Origin: Microthyrium microscopicum
Lineage: Eukaryota > Ascomycota > Dothideomycetes > Microthyriales > Microthyriaceae
Length of the DNA stretch: 64,000 bases
Direction: 5' to 3'
NCBI GenBank assembly: GCA_010405405.1
Contig: MU004244.1
Location: 933,895 to 997,894, forward strand
Numbering within the stretch: position 1 is the stretch's first letter; each line of letters starts with the position of its first letter. Shown piece by piece: positions 12,511-23,862 of the stretch. The notes beneath the pieces were generated by a model that had not been told where the DNA came from, searched no databases, and saw only the letters and a list, made by a program, of their open reading frames with translations. The translations under genes and the position numbers were made by a program.

Positions 12511-13260
12511 TTTTGGGAGCGATTTGGGTAGGGGTGAAGTGGTGTGGAAAAGGACTTTGTAAGTTTCTCCATCCTCCTTGCCCAATTCCAACTTCATGAT
12601 ACGTTCCCACGGCATTCGATAGCAGACATCGCCCTTGATTGATGGCTTGCATCACAGTTGAAGGCATCTGTTATGTTTGATGATTCATATTGCACCTCTC
12701 TGGCAACTATCACATAGGATGACCCAGACCCAAACTGGTGATTACCAACATATCTGATGCCTCACATCGCACTTGAAAGATCCCAAGAACTTGACGTCTC
12801 CCATCGGGCTTGATGGCGCCCATAGCATTCGATAAAAAGCTAATACTTCATAGGTAGTTGGATTGCGGGTGTCTTCCGAGATTTCGTGAAAGCGGTCGAC
12901 AACTGGATGGCCAACTCGTGGTACAAGAGAAGGGTGGATACCATACCGCTGACCTCGGTCACAATCCAACCTGAACGCGTGCCATACGAGTTGGCCATCC
13001 AGGCGCGCCCTCTACCACCACCAGGTAAGCTCTTCCCGAATGGCGTTTCATCAATTGCTGGGTCCCATATCCAATGCGATGGCTCCGGTCTGATGGAATC
13101 GACCCTCAAACGATATTGAAAATATTTTGACAAGTAATGCTATCGCATTCGAGATACTTGCTTGAGCTATCACATCGGATTTCATGGATCCCATCGCATT
13201 CAATAACTTTGAAACCAGTTTTGTGGAATCTTATACTGACATTTTTCAGCTCCTCAACGC
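12511..13260. repeat. Cluster of degraded palindromic repeats
   Basis: Contains many variants of the motif CATCGCATTCGAT seen throughout the window (about 12618, 12753, 12792, 12828, 13070, 13190) and a perfect 17-bp inverted repeat, 12903-12919 with 12986-13002 (arm CTGGATGGCCAACTCGT). Open frames here arise from the repeats and are not called. I read it as the remains of nested MITEs. Confidence 0.5.
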
Positions 13261-13263
13261 CCA

Positions 13264-13320
13264 GCACCGGCTCCACCAGCACCACCACTACCACCACTAC
13301 CACTAGAGGAGGAGGAGGAG
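13264..13320. repeat. Low-complexity CAC/CTAC and GGA tract
   Basis: A run of imperfect CCACCA and CTACCA triplets is followed by GGAGGAGGAG, GACGACGA and similar. Simple-sequence DNA with no supported gene. Confidence 0.7.
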
Positions 13321-13749
13321 ATGACGACGATGATAATAGAGAGCTTCGCTTGCGAACAGTTTATAGACACAGTCTTTAACTCGATATTGATAATACAATT
13401 GTATCATATACGTACAAACCTAATACCTACACCTCAACGCTAGTGCTAGGTTAGATCAATATAGTAACGGTAGATAATCCATTAGGTAACAGTAGCTAAG
13501 GCTACCTAAGATCTCGCTAAGGCCACTTCAGAATTAGCTAAGGCCAGTTAACAACAGCCATATAAAATCACTCCTAGTGAATGCTCTCTTAGCCAACACG
13601 AGGCAGGAGCAACTATTTAGTAAAGTTCACGTATTAGAAAACTCGATATTTGCCTTATCTCAAAATGATTATGGATACATGAAGAGTGTCCAAATTGAAT
13701 CACAACATTGCTTCCACAGTGATGCTGGAAACCAACTTTCTCTATACCC

Positions 13750-13956
13750 AGATTCAAAAAGTGGTTGCGCGACCCTCCCTCCCAGATCTCCGCCACCCAC
13801 ACGCAGAAAAGCCTATGAAATCCAGTATCTGGAACGCTAAATCGATGATACAATCATCAATGACCGAAATTGTAGGCTCTTCTGTCTATGATTGGTGGAA
13901 TACTGGTAAAACCAACATTTAGGGGAGAGAGGGTCGCGCAACCACTTTTTGAATCT
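13750..13956. mobile_element. MITE with 28-bp perfect inverted ends
   Basis: AGATTCAAAAAGTGGTTGCG and the bases after it (13750-13777) are repeated in perfect inverse at 13929-13956; the similarity extends a few bases inward with mismatches. The interior has no meaningful frame. This is a short, non-coding inverted-terminal-repeat element of about 207 bp. The target duplication is not clear. Confidence 0.65.
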
Positions 13957-16741
13957 ACCTAGGTGTAACATTTCAGGTGAAAACTTTTTGAAGTCCCAGA
14001 AACAGCCATGAGCTCCGCTGAAAGTGTGCTCACATCACCTGCGATATCTTTCAACGCACTCTATAAGTAAAGGATACTATGCTTTACATCGCATTCGATA
14101 TGTCATTGAGGAGTCTACGCTTGCAGTGAAGAATAGAGTACATGATAATATATCGTAGTAGATGGTAGACATCGCACTCGATGGGAGCGTGTTGACTTTT
14201 TGGTCGGTGGGATGGCAGGATTTATCATATAGGAATGATAGCATTGGACTCTGGTGGTCTGATATGCAATATGCTAGTCAGCATCTGACGAATCGTGAGC
14301 AGCACCACAAATATTTGGAATCCAAACTATACTTATATAGAAGTTCCAGCACTTATTTAATGCAGCGACTGATATAAAAGAAACATAAAGGGGTTGCGTG
14401 GTAGACAAAAGTTGCAGCGACGCATCTTAGTTCAGAGCCAGGTTCTGGTCTCCTTGGTATTTGAGCAAAGCTGGGACATGATTGTTAGCTAATTAATTTA
14501 ATAGCGAGTGCGATGGGAGACATCGCAGCAGATGGAATGATACCAGTGATTACGTTCACTGGCTAGGTTATGGCATACGGCTGTCGCCAGTGCAACCCAT
14601 AATTGCCAATAGGCTTGTTAGAAATCATAACATATGTCCTACCAGGCAAAACAATTGCCCGATATGTAGTTCACTACCCAAGAGCAAAGGAACTTGGGTT
14701 CAACAATCAATGAACTGTAGTTGGGCGCACGCCTACACACGCCATCGCTGCCCATGCGCGAGAGCCGGTCATCGAAATACACCACCAAACCAGGTACTCC
14801 GCATCTTTGAGGCTCGGCAAGACGCAAAACCAACAACCGCATCGTAACCCGATTCTGGATCGGGATGCTGTGTGAGCTGTCAACGCTGTCAAGGGATATC
14901 GTGCAGTTCCCAACCAGCAATATCCTGGGACCAAATGTCCGCATTTGCTCCACTGCGGATGAGATGGATGCGCCAACTTCCAATCTCAGCTGATAGCAAC
15001 TTAAAGGCCTTACAGTGGGATTTGAAATGTGCCGGTCTTTGATAAGAAGGAAATCAAAACAATCGAGCCCAACCATAGAAGGAGTGTCGTTGGGTTGAAC
15101 ACAGGGATGTTGATCAGTTCCAGACCCGGATTGGATATTAAGGGCTTGTTTGGGGAAGTACTGCCAGTTCCAGGTCCATTTAGGGATTAAAATTGCCATT
15201 ATTACTCAAGTCAGATGAACCAGAGATGAAAAACGCTCTGGTCGGATGTTGAGTAAGGGTCTTCCCCGGACATGGGGCATTTTGGGCATGGATGCCTTTT
15301 CAACCAATTTTTTGCCATGACGTAGACAGGTCAGAAGTCGAGTCTAAATCATGGAAGCCAACAAGTAGTGCCCGGTTACCGTCAAGTTTCTAAGATTTAG
15401 ATTAGCTTTGATTGTTCTAGTAGTAGCGGGCCGTCGCTTGGTGACAGGTGTTTTCGAGTTTCGAGGTCGGACTGTAGAAACTGCACGCGAACGGTAAGTC
15501 GAAGAAAAAGGGTCCAGCATTCAAGTTGTGCGTCTCGGGCTCCTGAGTCCTCAGCGGCGCTTGAGCCTGATATTGGGTAAAAACACGAGGCGTTTGACGA
15601 TTACCTTCAAATAAGGTAACAGATGGACAGTACGGAGTATTGCCATGGTGATTGACGAGTGAGGTGGTAGCAAATGTCAATCTTCAGAGAGTAAAAGGGA
15701 TATGATCACCGTGCTTCAGCTCTTGCACAGAGCAAGGGCTAAGTTGGGCAGCCTTGTCGGTGTGATAATTGACCCAATAATACCGAATATGGGAGTGAAC
15801 ATGACGACTTATGCAGGCCAGTAAGATGGAGTCGTTGGTCAAAGTGACTACCGGCTCGCGTGGTTGCTGCAGGCAGCTAACCGTGATGGGGGTTGAATAC
15901 GCAGCAGCCAAGCGGCAATTGATAATATGGAAGATAGTAGAGAGGTACATGATGGAATGCCCAAGAAGCATCCATCTCCTCGGGCTGCACTGAGTAGTAT
16001 ACATGTATGGCGATAATAGATTACGAGAGAATCTGGATATGGTAAGATGGGATGAATTTGTTAGGAAGGCACGATGACGAAGGCAGGTAAGAAGGATGGT
16101 CGTAACTTCCTCCAGATGATTGTGACTCCAACCACATCTCCAACAACATCTTCAACCTGATATTCCCATAATATATTACTTAGTACTTTACGCCCATAAA
16201 TCAATTTCTCCTTGTTACCTCACACTCCCACTCATCTGACCGTCGTAATAAAATAACGAGTCTCGGGCAATATTCTTGTGTTTAATTTCTTGCCTAGCGC
16301 AGGTGCGCAACCTCCAGGAATTTGCATCATCACTCTGAGCTTAACAGGCCAAACCTAGCCTCTTCCCGCCCGCTTCGTCACAACGCTCTCTGCGCTCTCT
16401 GCTCGTCCAAACATCTTTCTCACACCCTTGATAGCCCTGTGCGCTTTTGCTTTTGCTTCCAACTCCCAACAAGCCGTTCAACAGGGTCTTCCTTTCTTTG
16501 TTACTCTCCACTCTCTCCGCTATTCCTGGCCACACCACAGGTGGATCCCTTCCTGCTATTCCGCCGGCCATCATTACCAATTTTACATCCGCTCCCTCCT
16601 GAAACCTCCTCCTTCACCGGTAAGCAACAGTGCCTCATTCTCCCCAGTCTCTTCCCTCTCTTCTCTCGCCTGTTTTGCCCTGTTGTTGTGCCTCATTTGA
16701 GCCCTCAACTCCGCCTTCATGTAGCCCATAACCGGTCAAAC
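13957..16741. other. Gene-poor stretch, repeats then promoter/5'UTR
   Basis: 13957-14600 holds further CATCGCACTCGAT-type motifs (14083, 14169, 14509). 14600-15200 holds one doubtful minus-strand frame (entered separately). 15200-16300 shows nothing I can name. 16300-16741 is CT-rich leader of the next gene and may contain a 5'UTR intron from GTAAGCAAC at about 16620 to TGTAG at about 16723. Confidence 0.4.
14639..15199 (-). CDS. Doubtful hypothetical protein, 186 aa
   Basis: A 186-codon frame on the minus strand with ATG at 15199. No domain, signal peptide or membrane segment stands out, and nearby plus-strand frames compete. Length is the only argument for it. It may be a remnant or chance. 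Confidence 0.18.
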   Translation of the reverse strand: MAILIPKWTWNWQYFPKQALNIQSGSGTDQHPCVQPNDTPSMVGLDCFDFLLIKDRHISNPTVRPLSCYQLRLEVGASISSAVEQMRTFGPRILLVGNCTISLDSVDSSHSIPIQNRVTMRLLVLRLAEPQRCGVPGLVVYFDDRLSRMGSDGVCRRAPNYSSLIVEPKFLCSWVVNYISGNCFAW

Positions 16742-19700
16742 ATGTCAACCACAAGCTCTACAGCCGCCACAAGCGGCTCTGTTCCTACCCAAACATCCTC
16801 CATCGCTACTACTGCCACCGCTCTTACAAAGCCTACTGCTCTGTTGCCCTTGAACTCCACACTCCGTCGAGTTCAAACTCAACCAGCTTTTGGCTGTCTG
16901 GCCTGTGACACTGCAAGACGTGGCTCAGCTTCTATCAGCGCCAACATAAAGAACCTTCAAATTAACACAGACGATAAAATAGGTGCCATGGATCCGAGAT
17001 ATGGACGCCCGCTATCCCCAGGCGGACGACGTCTAGCAAATCCAGGCCGCCTATCCACGGGAATTCTCGAAGAATACAATGATGGCTACTACACTCGAAG
17101 TCCCCGAGAATATCTCCCTCCTCTCGATCCTCCTCGCCCCGCGTCTCGTCCTATCATCAAGTCTGAAGCATACTCAGGGCGTCCCCGTCGGTCCACACTA
17201 GATCGAGGCGCACCGATCGTTACTGCTGAGGTCAGCCCTACCAGATATGATCGAGACCGTGATGATCATAAACCCCGACGAGAACATCACAAAGTGTACA
17301 CCGTGAACGTTGACCAAGGAGGTGCGCAGCTGGTCGGTGAACGACAGATTGAACGAACCCGAGAAAGAAAATATCCTTCAAGCGGAACATACAATCGACC
17401 ACGAGAAATTGATGAAGATGGCTATTCATATACGGATGCCGCCGGAATGTTTCGTGAAACCGAACCACGTCATCGTCGACGGAGAGGAAGTGTGGATAGA
17501 GCAAGCGGAAACCGACGCTCTAGCACCTACGATAACTACGAAATGCCACCTCGCGCATCTACTCGAGATTTCAATGGCCCACCACCATCCCGGGCTCTGG
17601 ATAGACTAAACGAAAGTAAAATCAGCCGACATGGAAGTTTACAAGAGCGACCATCTCGGACTTCTTCAAGAGATAGAAACGGGACCTATGACAACTACCT
17701 AGCTGCTCCATTGGAGCTACCTTCTCACGATAAGCGTGGCCGCCCGCTTTCTATCGCCAATATACCCTATCATAATCAACATGGCTATGATGAATACGAA
17801 ACACGTCGAAGTGACGATGAGATTGAGCCACGGCGCAGCAGAGGACGATTCAAGGACAACGAAGTGGAGACTCGGGGCTTCGGCATCAGAAGTGCTAGCC
17901 TGGCTCCTCTTGAGCCAGAAGCAAAGCCACGTCTGGCCATTGAAGCAGCGCCACCACGCCGCCCAGTCTCTGCCATATACGCCAATGAGCCAGAGCTCAC
18001 GCTTCCTAATCATCGAGATTACATGCCACGGTCTTCTATTGAGGAGGAAGACCAAAGACGTGATCAAGAACGTCGGCAACAGATGGAGCTAGCCGAGCGT
18101 GACCGGGAAATAGCAAGGGCTCGTGAATTAGACCGGATGCGAGAGGCTGAACGGCTAAGAGAAACCGAACGGGTGCGAGAATCTGAGCGCATGCGAGAAG
18201 CTGAACGGATGCGGGAAGCTGATCGACTACGAGAGCATGAAAGAGCAAAGGAACGAGAACGCGAAACACGCCGAGAACGAGAACGTGAGCAAGAACGAGA
18301 TTACGGCAGACGCGAACACAAAGGACGAGACCATAATGACCGAGACGCTGATTACGACCGCAATTATGACCGCGAGACTTCACGACGAGACCAAGAATAT
18401 GAACATGATGATCACCATAGCCATCGACGACATGCTACTAATGCAGCTATTGCTACTGCCGGTGCCGGTGTAGCCGCTTACGCGGTTGCAAAGGGAGCCG
18501 AGAATCGAGAAAAGGACCGACGAGAAAGAGCGAACAGTGCTGCTTTGGAACCACCCCTTGCGCTTGAGCGTTCAAGAAGTGCACCTCTGGAACCACCATC
18601 TCAGCGCAGCCGAGAAGGAAGCAGAGTACAGGACGCAGCCATTCCTCGAGGCGGATCGCGAGATGTTTCAAGAAATCGTGATGCTCAACGAGAATTGCCA
18701 AGGGAACGAGAAGGCTCTTGGGAGGTTCCACGGGACCGAGATATTCCAAGGGAGCGAGAGCCAGCAAGACAGCAGGCTTTACCTGCTCCACCTAAAGAGC
18801 GAGATATGCCAGGTGCCTTCCCCAGAGACCCTGTTCCACCACGAGAGCTTGCACCATCGCGAGCGATGCCAAAGGAGATTGTGAAATCGAGAGAGCTGCC
18901 CAAGGAGCGCGAGTTCATCCGAGACGATCCCCGTGACATTCCCCGCGAGGCTCCTAGGGAGATGCGCCGAGATACTCAGGACGATTTTATGGCCCCAATA
19001 TCGCGCACTTCTACTCGCGATATGCCTCGGAACGCGGAGGTAGCCCCTAAAGACAGAGCTCCTCCTCGTGAGCGCGATTCACGCGATGCTCCCCGGGATT
19101 TGCCAAGAGATGCGCCTAGAGACATACCCAGAGACATGCCTAGAGACGTACCTAGAGACACACCCAGAGATGTTCCACGGGATGTTCGAGATGCCTCTAT
19201 TGCTACTGCCGGAGCCGGTATAGCCGCTTACGCAGCTGCAAAGGGCGACAAACCGCGGGAAACTCCACGAGAAATTACTCGGGAGACCCCAAGAGACATT
19301 CCACGAGACAATCAGAGAGACATCCAGAGAGATGCTCCACGAGATGTTCCCCGAGATATGGCTCGAGACAATAAGCGAGAAAGCCAACGGGAAGCTCCAC
19401 GAGACCGCGAAAGATCCATGACACGCGACACACCCCGAGAGCGAGAGCGATCTGTACCTCGAGATGCACCAAAAGATCGGGAGCGGGAAGCTGGCCGAGA
19501 CCGTGAACGTGAAGAGCGTGAACGGGAACGGGAGCGACCTCGACGCCGTGACTCATATGGTGCTGAAACAGACAACCGTCGCCCTCCTCGCCCAGAACCG
19601 AATGCACGGGAAGACGCTGCTGAGCGGGACTACGATGAACGAGACCGCGACCGTCGCCGGCGTGATACCGAGGAGTCTACCGGAGAGCGTCGCCGTGATC

Positions 19701-20478
19701 GACGAGACTCTTCTGGAGATAACGATGGTGCCGAAGAGGACTACCGTCGTCGTCTCCTACTTGCGCAGCAGGAACTCTCTCGTCCATCCCCTCCTGCAAC
19801 TCAACCAACCGCTGAAGAAAAATCACTTGGCGCTCCTCGCAATATGCTTGGCAGTACACTTGTCAACGAGCCTCAGACTGTTGAAGGTGCTGAATCTCGA
19901 CGAGACTCCCGAGTTCGCATCGTGGAGCCGCCTCGCAAGGAGCCATCACCGCCACTCGTCAAAGGAATTCTTCGGAAACCAACACAAAAGTTTCCCGAGC
20001 ATCCAAACTTTGTACGCGAAGGCGCCCTCCCACTCAAGGAAGACATCGAAAAGAAGGGCATTCCAGCCGGCGCCCGCTGGACAAAGATTGACCGCCGCCT
20101 CGTGAACCCCGAAGCACTCATTGCATCGAAAGAGCGGTTCGAAGAACGTCTCGACTGTGTGATTGTACTGCGCGTCCTTACGAAGGAGGAGATTCAGAAG
20201 CTAGCAGACAAGACTGCAGAAATCCGAGGTGAGTTACCATAACGCTGATTTTCTGATGGCGTCGCTAATGATGTGTGGCTGCAGCGGAACGGGACGATAG
20301 GCATGAGAAGCGCAAGAGTTCAAAGTATGACGATGATGACCGTAGACGACGCCATGATGATGATAAAGAAGAGACAGAAGATGAGCGCGAGAGTAGGCGA
20401 CGGAGAGATAAAGAGAAGGAGCGAGATGGAGGGCGCGACCGTGAGCGCGAGAGCCATCGTGAGAGGGGAGATCGGTGA
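16742..20478 (+). CDS. DUF8035-like Arg/Glu/Asp-rich protein, 1226 aa
   Basis: Exons 16742-20228 and 20285-20478; the 56-nt intron (GTGAGT...GCTGCAG) splits an Ala codon. The start at 16742 is the first ATG after a CT-rich leader. A later in-frame ATG at 16988 (MDPRYGRPLSPGGRR) is an alternative. The protein is mostly charged and disordered: a Ser/Thr-rich head, RE/RD-rich coiled-coil-like repeats (RxRExERxRE), then about 30 copies of a PRDxPRD-type motif. Two hydrophobic segments, IATAGAGVAAYAVAKG and IATAGAGIAAYAAAKG, interrupt it near residues 576 and 820. The compact C-terminal module containing GARWTKIDRRLVNPEAL and DCVIVLRVLTKEEIQ matches my recollection of the fungal DUF8035 domain. 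The final exon is a basic D/R/E-rich tail. Function is unknown in the family. Confidence 0.75.
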
Positions 20479-21299
20479 GCGACTTTTTTGACTGGCGATT
20501 AGCACTAGCGTTGGGGTGTAGGGATTAGGTTTGTATTCGTAGATGTTGTCAATGGGGATATATTTGGATATCATGCATTCCATTTCTAGGGTGCTTACCT
20601 CTCGCAGTCATTGTCTTATGAACTTGCCGGAACAAGACCACTTTCAAGATACTTACAATCGAGTCCACTGAAAACAAAAATACCTTGCCTACTTTACTCT
20701 GATCTGTCAACGGCATGGCAAAATAAATGGCGTACTCCCATCAACTCTGATGGCTACCACCAGCGCTGCTAACCAAAAGGCGCTTTAATTCCCATCGTAT
20801 CTGATAAATACTCCCAATCCGAACGCCCTTTATGGTAAATAAAGCACTCGATAACAGACCGTAGCCTCTGGGCGCCATCAGAGTTGATGGGAGTACGCCA
20901 TTTATTTTGCCATGCCGTTGTCTGTTTGCCTAGGCGCCAACATCGATCATGCAACAGAGTGTGCTTTCCCTCCCATCGTACTCGATAATTGATAGCAGAC
21001 TCGATCACAGGGAACAGTGATATAGATCGAAATACTTCCGTCGTTTCGTCAATGTTCCAGGAGAAGGACGGCCAACAGCAATCTTTGAGTCCTATAACAT
21101 ATCTCAAGCAAAAAAAAGTGCTACCGATTCCTCAATAGTAATTTGGATGGAAATACGATAATAAAAGCAAAGGATCTAACTCCGAACAAAGACTTTTTAT
21201 GACAAGGAGGACTTTTTAAACACTTTACGACGAATGACTTGACGAAAATGGGCAAACTCAGTGTAAGCAACCTTCAATACGAACACTTCAGAACCTTTA
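20479..21299. other. Intergenic region carrying a fold-back element
   Basis: Apart from the element at 20711-20917 and a further GTACTCGATAA-type repeat fragment around 20975-21010, nothing is recognisable. A minus-strand frame of 112 codons overlaps the element and is judged an artefact. Confidence 0.5.
20711..20917. mobile_element. Fold-back MITE with perfect 44-bp inverted repeat
   Basis: 20711-20754 is the exact reverse complement of 20874-20917. The arm starts CGGCATGGCAAAATAAATGG and ends ACTCTGATGGC. The 119-bp spacer has the motifs CATCGTATCTGATAA and GCACTCGATAA. Diverged single ends of the same family occur at about 26514, 40422-40580, 45690, 48592 and 58424. The element is non-coding. 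Confidence 0.75.
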
Positions 21300-23862
21300 A
21301 TGTCTACTAGAAATATCCGCAGACCCAAGCATTACTTGTTCAATCTCACTTATTCTGCCATCTTCACACCTTTAACGTTCAGGATGTCACCAAATCATTG
21401 GGATACAGGCTACATACCAGATACTTTCGACCCTCGCGACCTGCCATACTACTTCAGAGGAACCGATTTAGACCTCCAAAACTTCAACGGCATCCACAAC
21501 CATGTGATTCTGTACGAAAAGTATCCATCGTTTTTCGAGCCAATTTACGACCAGGCCAATACGAAGTCTAGTGTTGCCAATGCTGTAGCTGCTGCGGTAC
21601 GCTTTTTGGCGTGGAAGACTGGTCAGACTGATGAAGCACTGCTTGATCCGTCGAGGCTGTTCATCTACTACAATGCTCGTGCGATTTTGGCGTTGAAAAA
21701 ACTCCATGCTCTGAAGGCGTTTGCGCCGACGTGGCCTTGCGAGGTGGAGGATACGGGTTGTTGTATCAGGGATGCGTTAAAATCATTGAAAATGTTCGGG
21801 AGTGCGAGTGAGGCTGCTTGGCCGTGGGTAGAAAATATGGGTAAGTCATATTTCTGGAGGGCCCTATAACGATGATTGAAAGACGCAGCATGCTCTTATC
21901 GAGTACGATGGTACACAGGGAGGACGGCATATACTTTCATCAGCGCCCGCATTTCCTTGCTAATAAGTTCAGGTCTCAAACCAGGCAGCCCCGTCGCTGG
22001 GAACAGCCTACAGAGCTTCACTGTTGGTTTGAATGATTGCCCATTAGACAGGGCGTATGCCGAGGGCGAAGCCATCACTCAGACTATCAAGTTTGAATAT
22101 TGCCGGCTGGATCCAGATCACCATCCCGCGATTAGCTCGGCTCTCAACGATACTGATAAATGGACTATTGGGTCGCTGACCCTCAACCGCTTGAAACAGT
22201 GTCTGGTGGAAGGATACCCAGTGATCTTTGCTTTATCAAACTACTTTGACCATCCCTGGGAATCAGACGACGTTAGTCGCTCCAGAGAATTGGAGGGCAA
22301 GCCGCCATGGCTAAAAAAGCTGCTGGGTGATGACCAAGGTCCTCCTGTAGATTCGAGTGGAAGGGCGATTGCATTGAGCTCCCATGCCGTCCTGGCTGTG
22401 GGCTTTAATGATGAGACGAAGGGCGTGCTCGTACAGAACTCTCGAGGTAACTTTCTCCCGTGCAAAATCACATTCCTTGACGAAATCGGATGGAACCATA
22501 ACAGCCATACCTTCCAGCGCACTTGATGGCTACAATAGAATGCGATGGGTGTTTCATGAATCCACCACGAAAAGATCATTTGGTCTTTTCAGGTAGCTCC
22601 GATCGTAATGTTAACTATACTGACGAATTCTAGGCAATCTGAACTGCTCTCATTTCTGGATACCGTACGACTACATCATTAGTTATTGGGCCAGCAGCGA
22701 TTTTTGGACCATTCGTCCTACTAACTCAATGCTTCAACGTGACCCTGCATGGGCTACTCTCAGAACGAAACACACAAGCTTCACGTCCCCTTCAGGTTGG
22801 ACTACACTTTTCAGGGATATCGATGGAAAAGTGGCTTCTGTGGCAACGAACACCACTTGTCCTGTTATCTGTCGTACGACGAACAGATCAGATATATTCT
22901 GGATAACATCAAATGGCTCAGTCGAAGGCGTCTACAACAATGGTGATATTTGGTGCAGATATCAGGGTGAAGGCCCTGGGAACGCGGCTGAAGGTGCCAT
23001 TGCTGCAATTTCAAGAACACCCACAAAGATGGAAGTTTTCTGGATTGGTCCAAGGGGATCGGTTGAGGGCATGTACCTCCAAGAGCAAGGCTGGAAGTGC
23101 TGCCGCTTCTCTGACGAAGGCACTGTCGAGAGAGGCAGTGGCATCACTGCGCTCAGCCGTGACAATGACCTCAGTGAGTTTTGGTATGTCAGAACAGATG
23201 GTGGCATCCAAGGCGTATTCTGGGATAAAAGCAGTGGAAAGGGAAAATGGGAAAACTACGAGTTGGCTGGCGGCCACAGCACCACTAAACAGTCTGCGCT
23301 TGCAGCTTGTAGCTGGGACGAAAACCACATGGCAGTGTTCTGGATCGCAATGGACGGAAGCATCATGTTTAGGGAATACAATTCCTTGAACCAAGGCTGG
23401 ATGGCATCTTCACCCACTCGAATTGGACAAGCCAGCTGCGCCGCTCTCCAAAGCCGTGTTACGGTGGTAACCCGATCTCCTGGGAATTATGAGCTCTTCT
23501 TCATTTCACCTGCGGGAGTGGTTCAGCACTGGTCAAAGAATAGCGACACTAAATGGGAAGGCCGCCAGCTAGACAAGGAGCGGCTTGCTCGAGTGGATAG
23601 TGATATCAAAGCGATATCTACTGCCAACGACCGTCTGCAGGTGCTTTGGGTTGGCAACAACAACTCTCTGGTTCTGTCAAATGTTCACGAATACCGGCCG
23701 CTGGAACCAAAACTGCATCCTCTGCTTGCCCAACCAGGACAAGTGAAGCCTGGGAGCCCATTAGCCTTGTTCTGCCGAAAGACTGATGCTGATGACGACT
23801 TGCACGTCAGTTTTACGACGCATGAAGGAATCATGGTTATCATGAAGAAGTCAAATGAGTAG
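21300..23862 (+). CDS. Papain-like domain (Cys to Ser) fused to seven-bladed propeller
   Basis: Exons 21300-21840, 21973-22446 and 22634-23862 give 747 aa. The first intron could instead end at 21888, giving 775 aa; I prefer 21972 for its GCTAAT branch site. The N-terminal ~270 residues resemble C1A-type peptidases: Gln85 (oxyanion hole), DPSRLFIYYNARA, DTGCCIRDALKSLKMFG, EYCRLDPDH, then SSHAVLAVGF (catalytic His) and VLVQNSRG (catalytic Asn). The expected nucleophile, six residues after Gln85 in QGxxGSC, is Ser91 (codon 21570-21572). The C-terminal ~400 residues carry about seven repeats of ~45 residues with an xVFWIxxDGSVxGxxW pattern, as in PLL/DUF346 or fucose-lectin-like propellers. No signal peptide is evident. 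The second intron (22447-22633) is built from a dispersed repeat. The likely role is binding rather than proteolysis; this is inference. Confidence 0.75.
22447..22592 (+). repeat. Introner-like repeat, copy C, within an intron
   Basis: The repeat starts at the GTAACT donor of intron 22447-22633 and ends at TTTTCAG, followed directly by GTAGCTCC. The remaining 41 nt (22593-22633) themselves run GTAGCT...TTAAC...CTAG. It aligns with copies A and B at 10 kb. Removing the full 187 nt restores the frame at Asn-Ser-Arg-Gly. Confidence 0.7.

Noticed and set aside
20769-21107. 112-aa minus-strand protein
   Set aside because: Mostly translation of the fold-back element and its flank; no domain or splice support.
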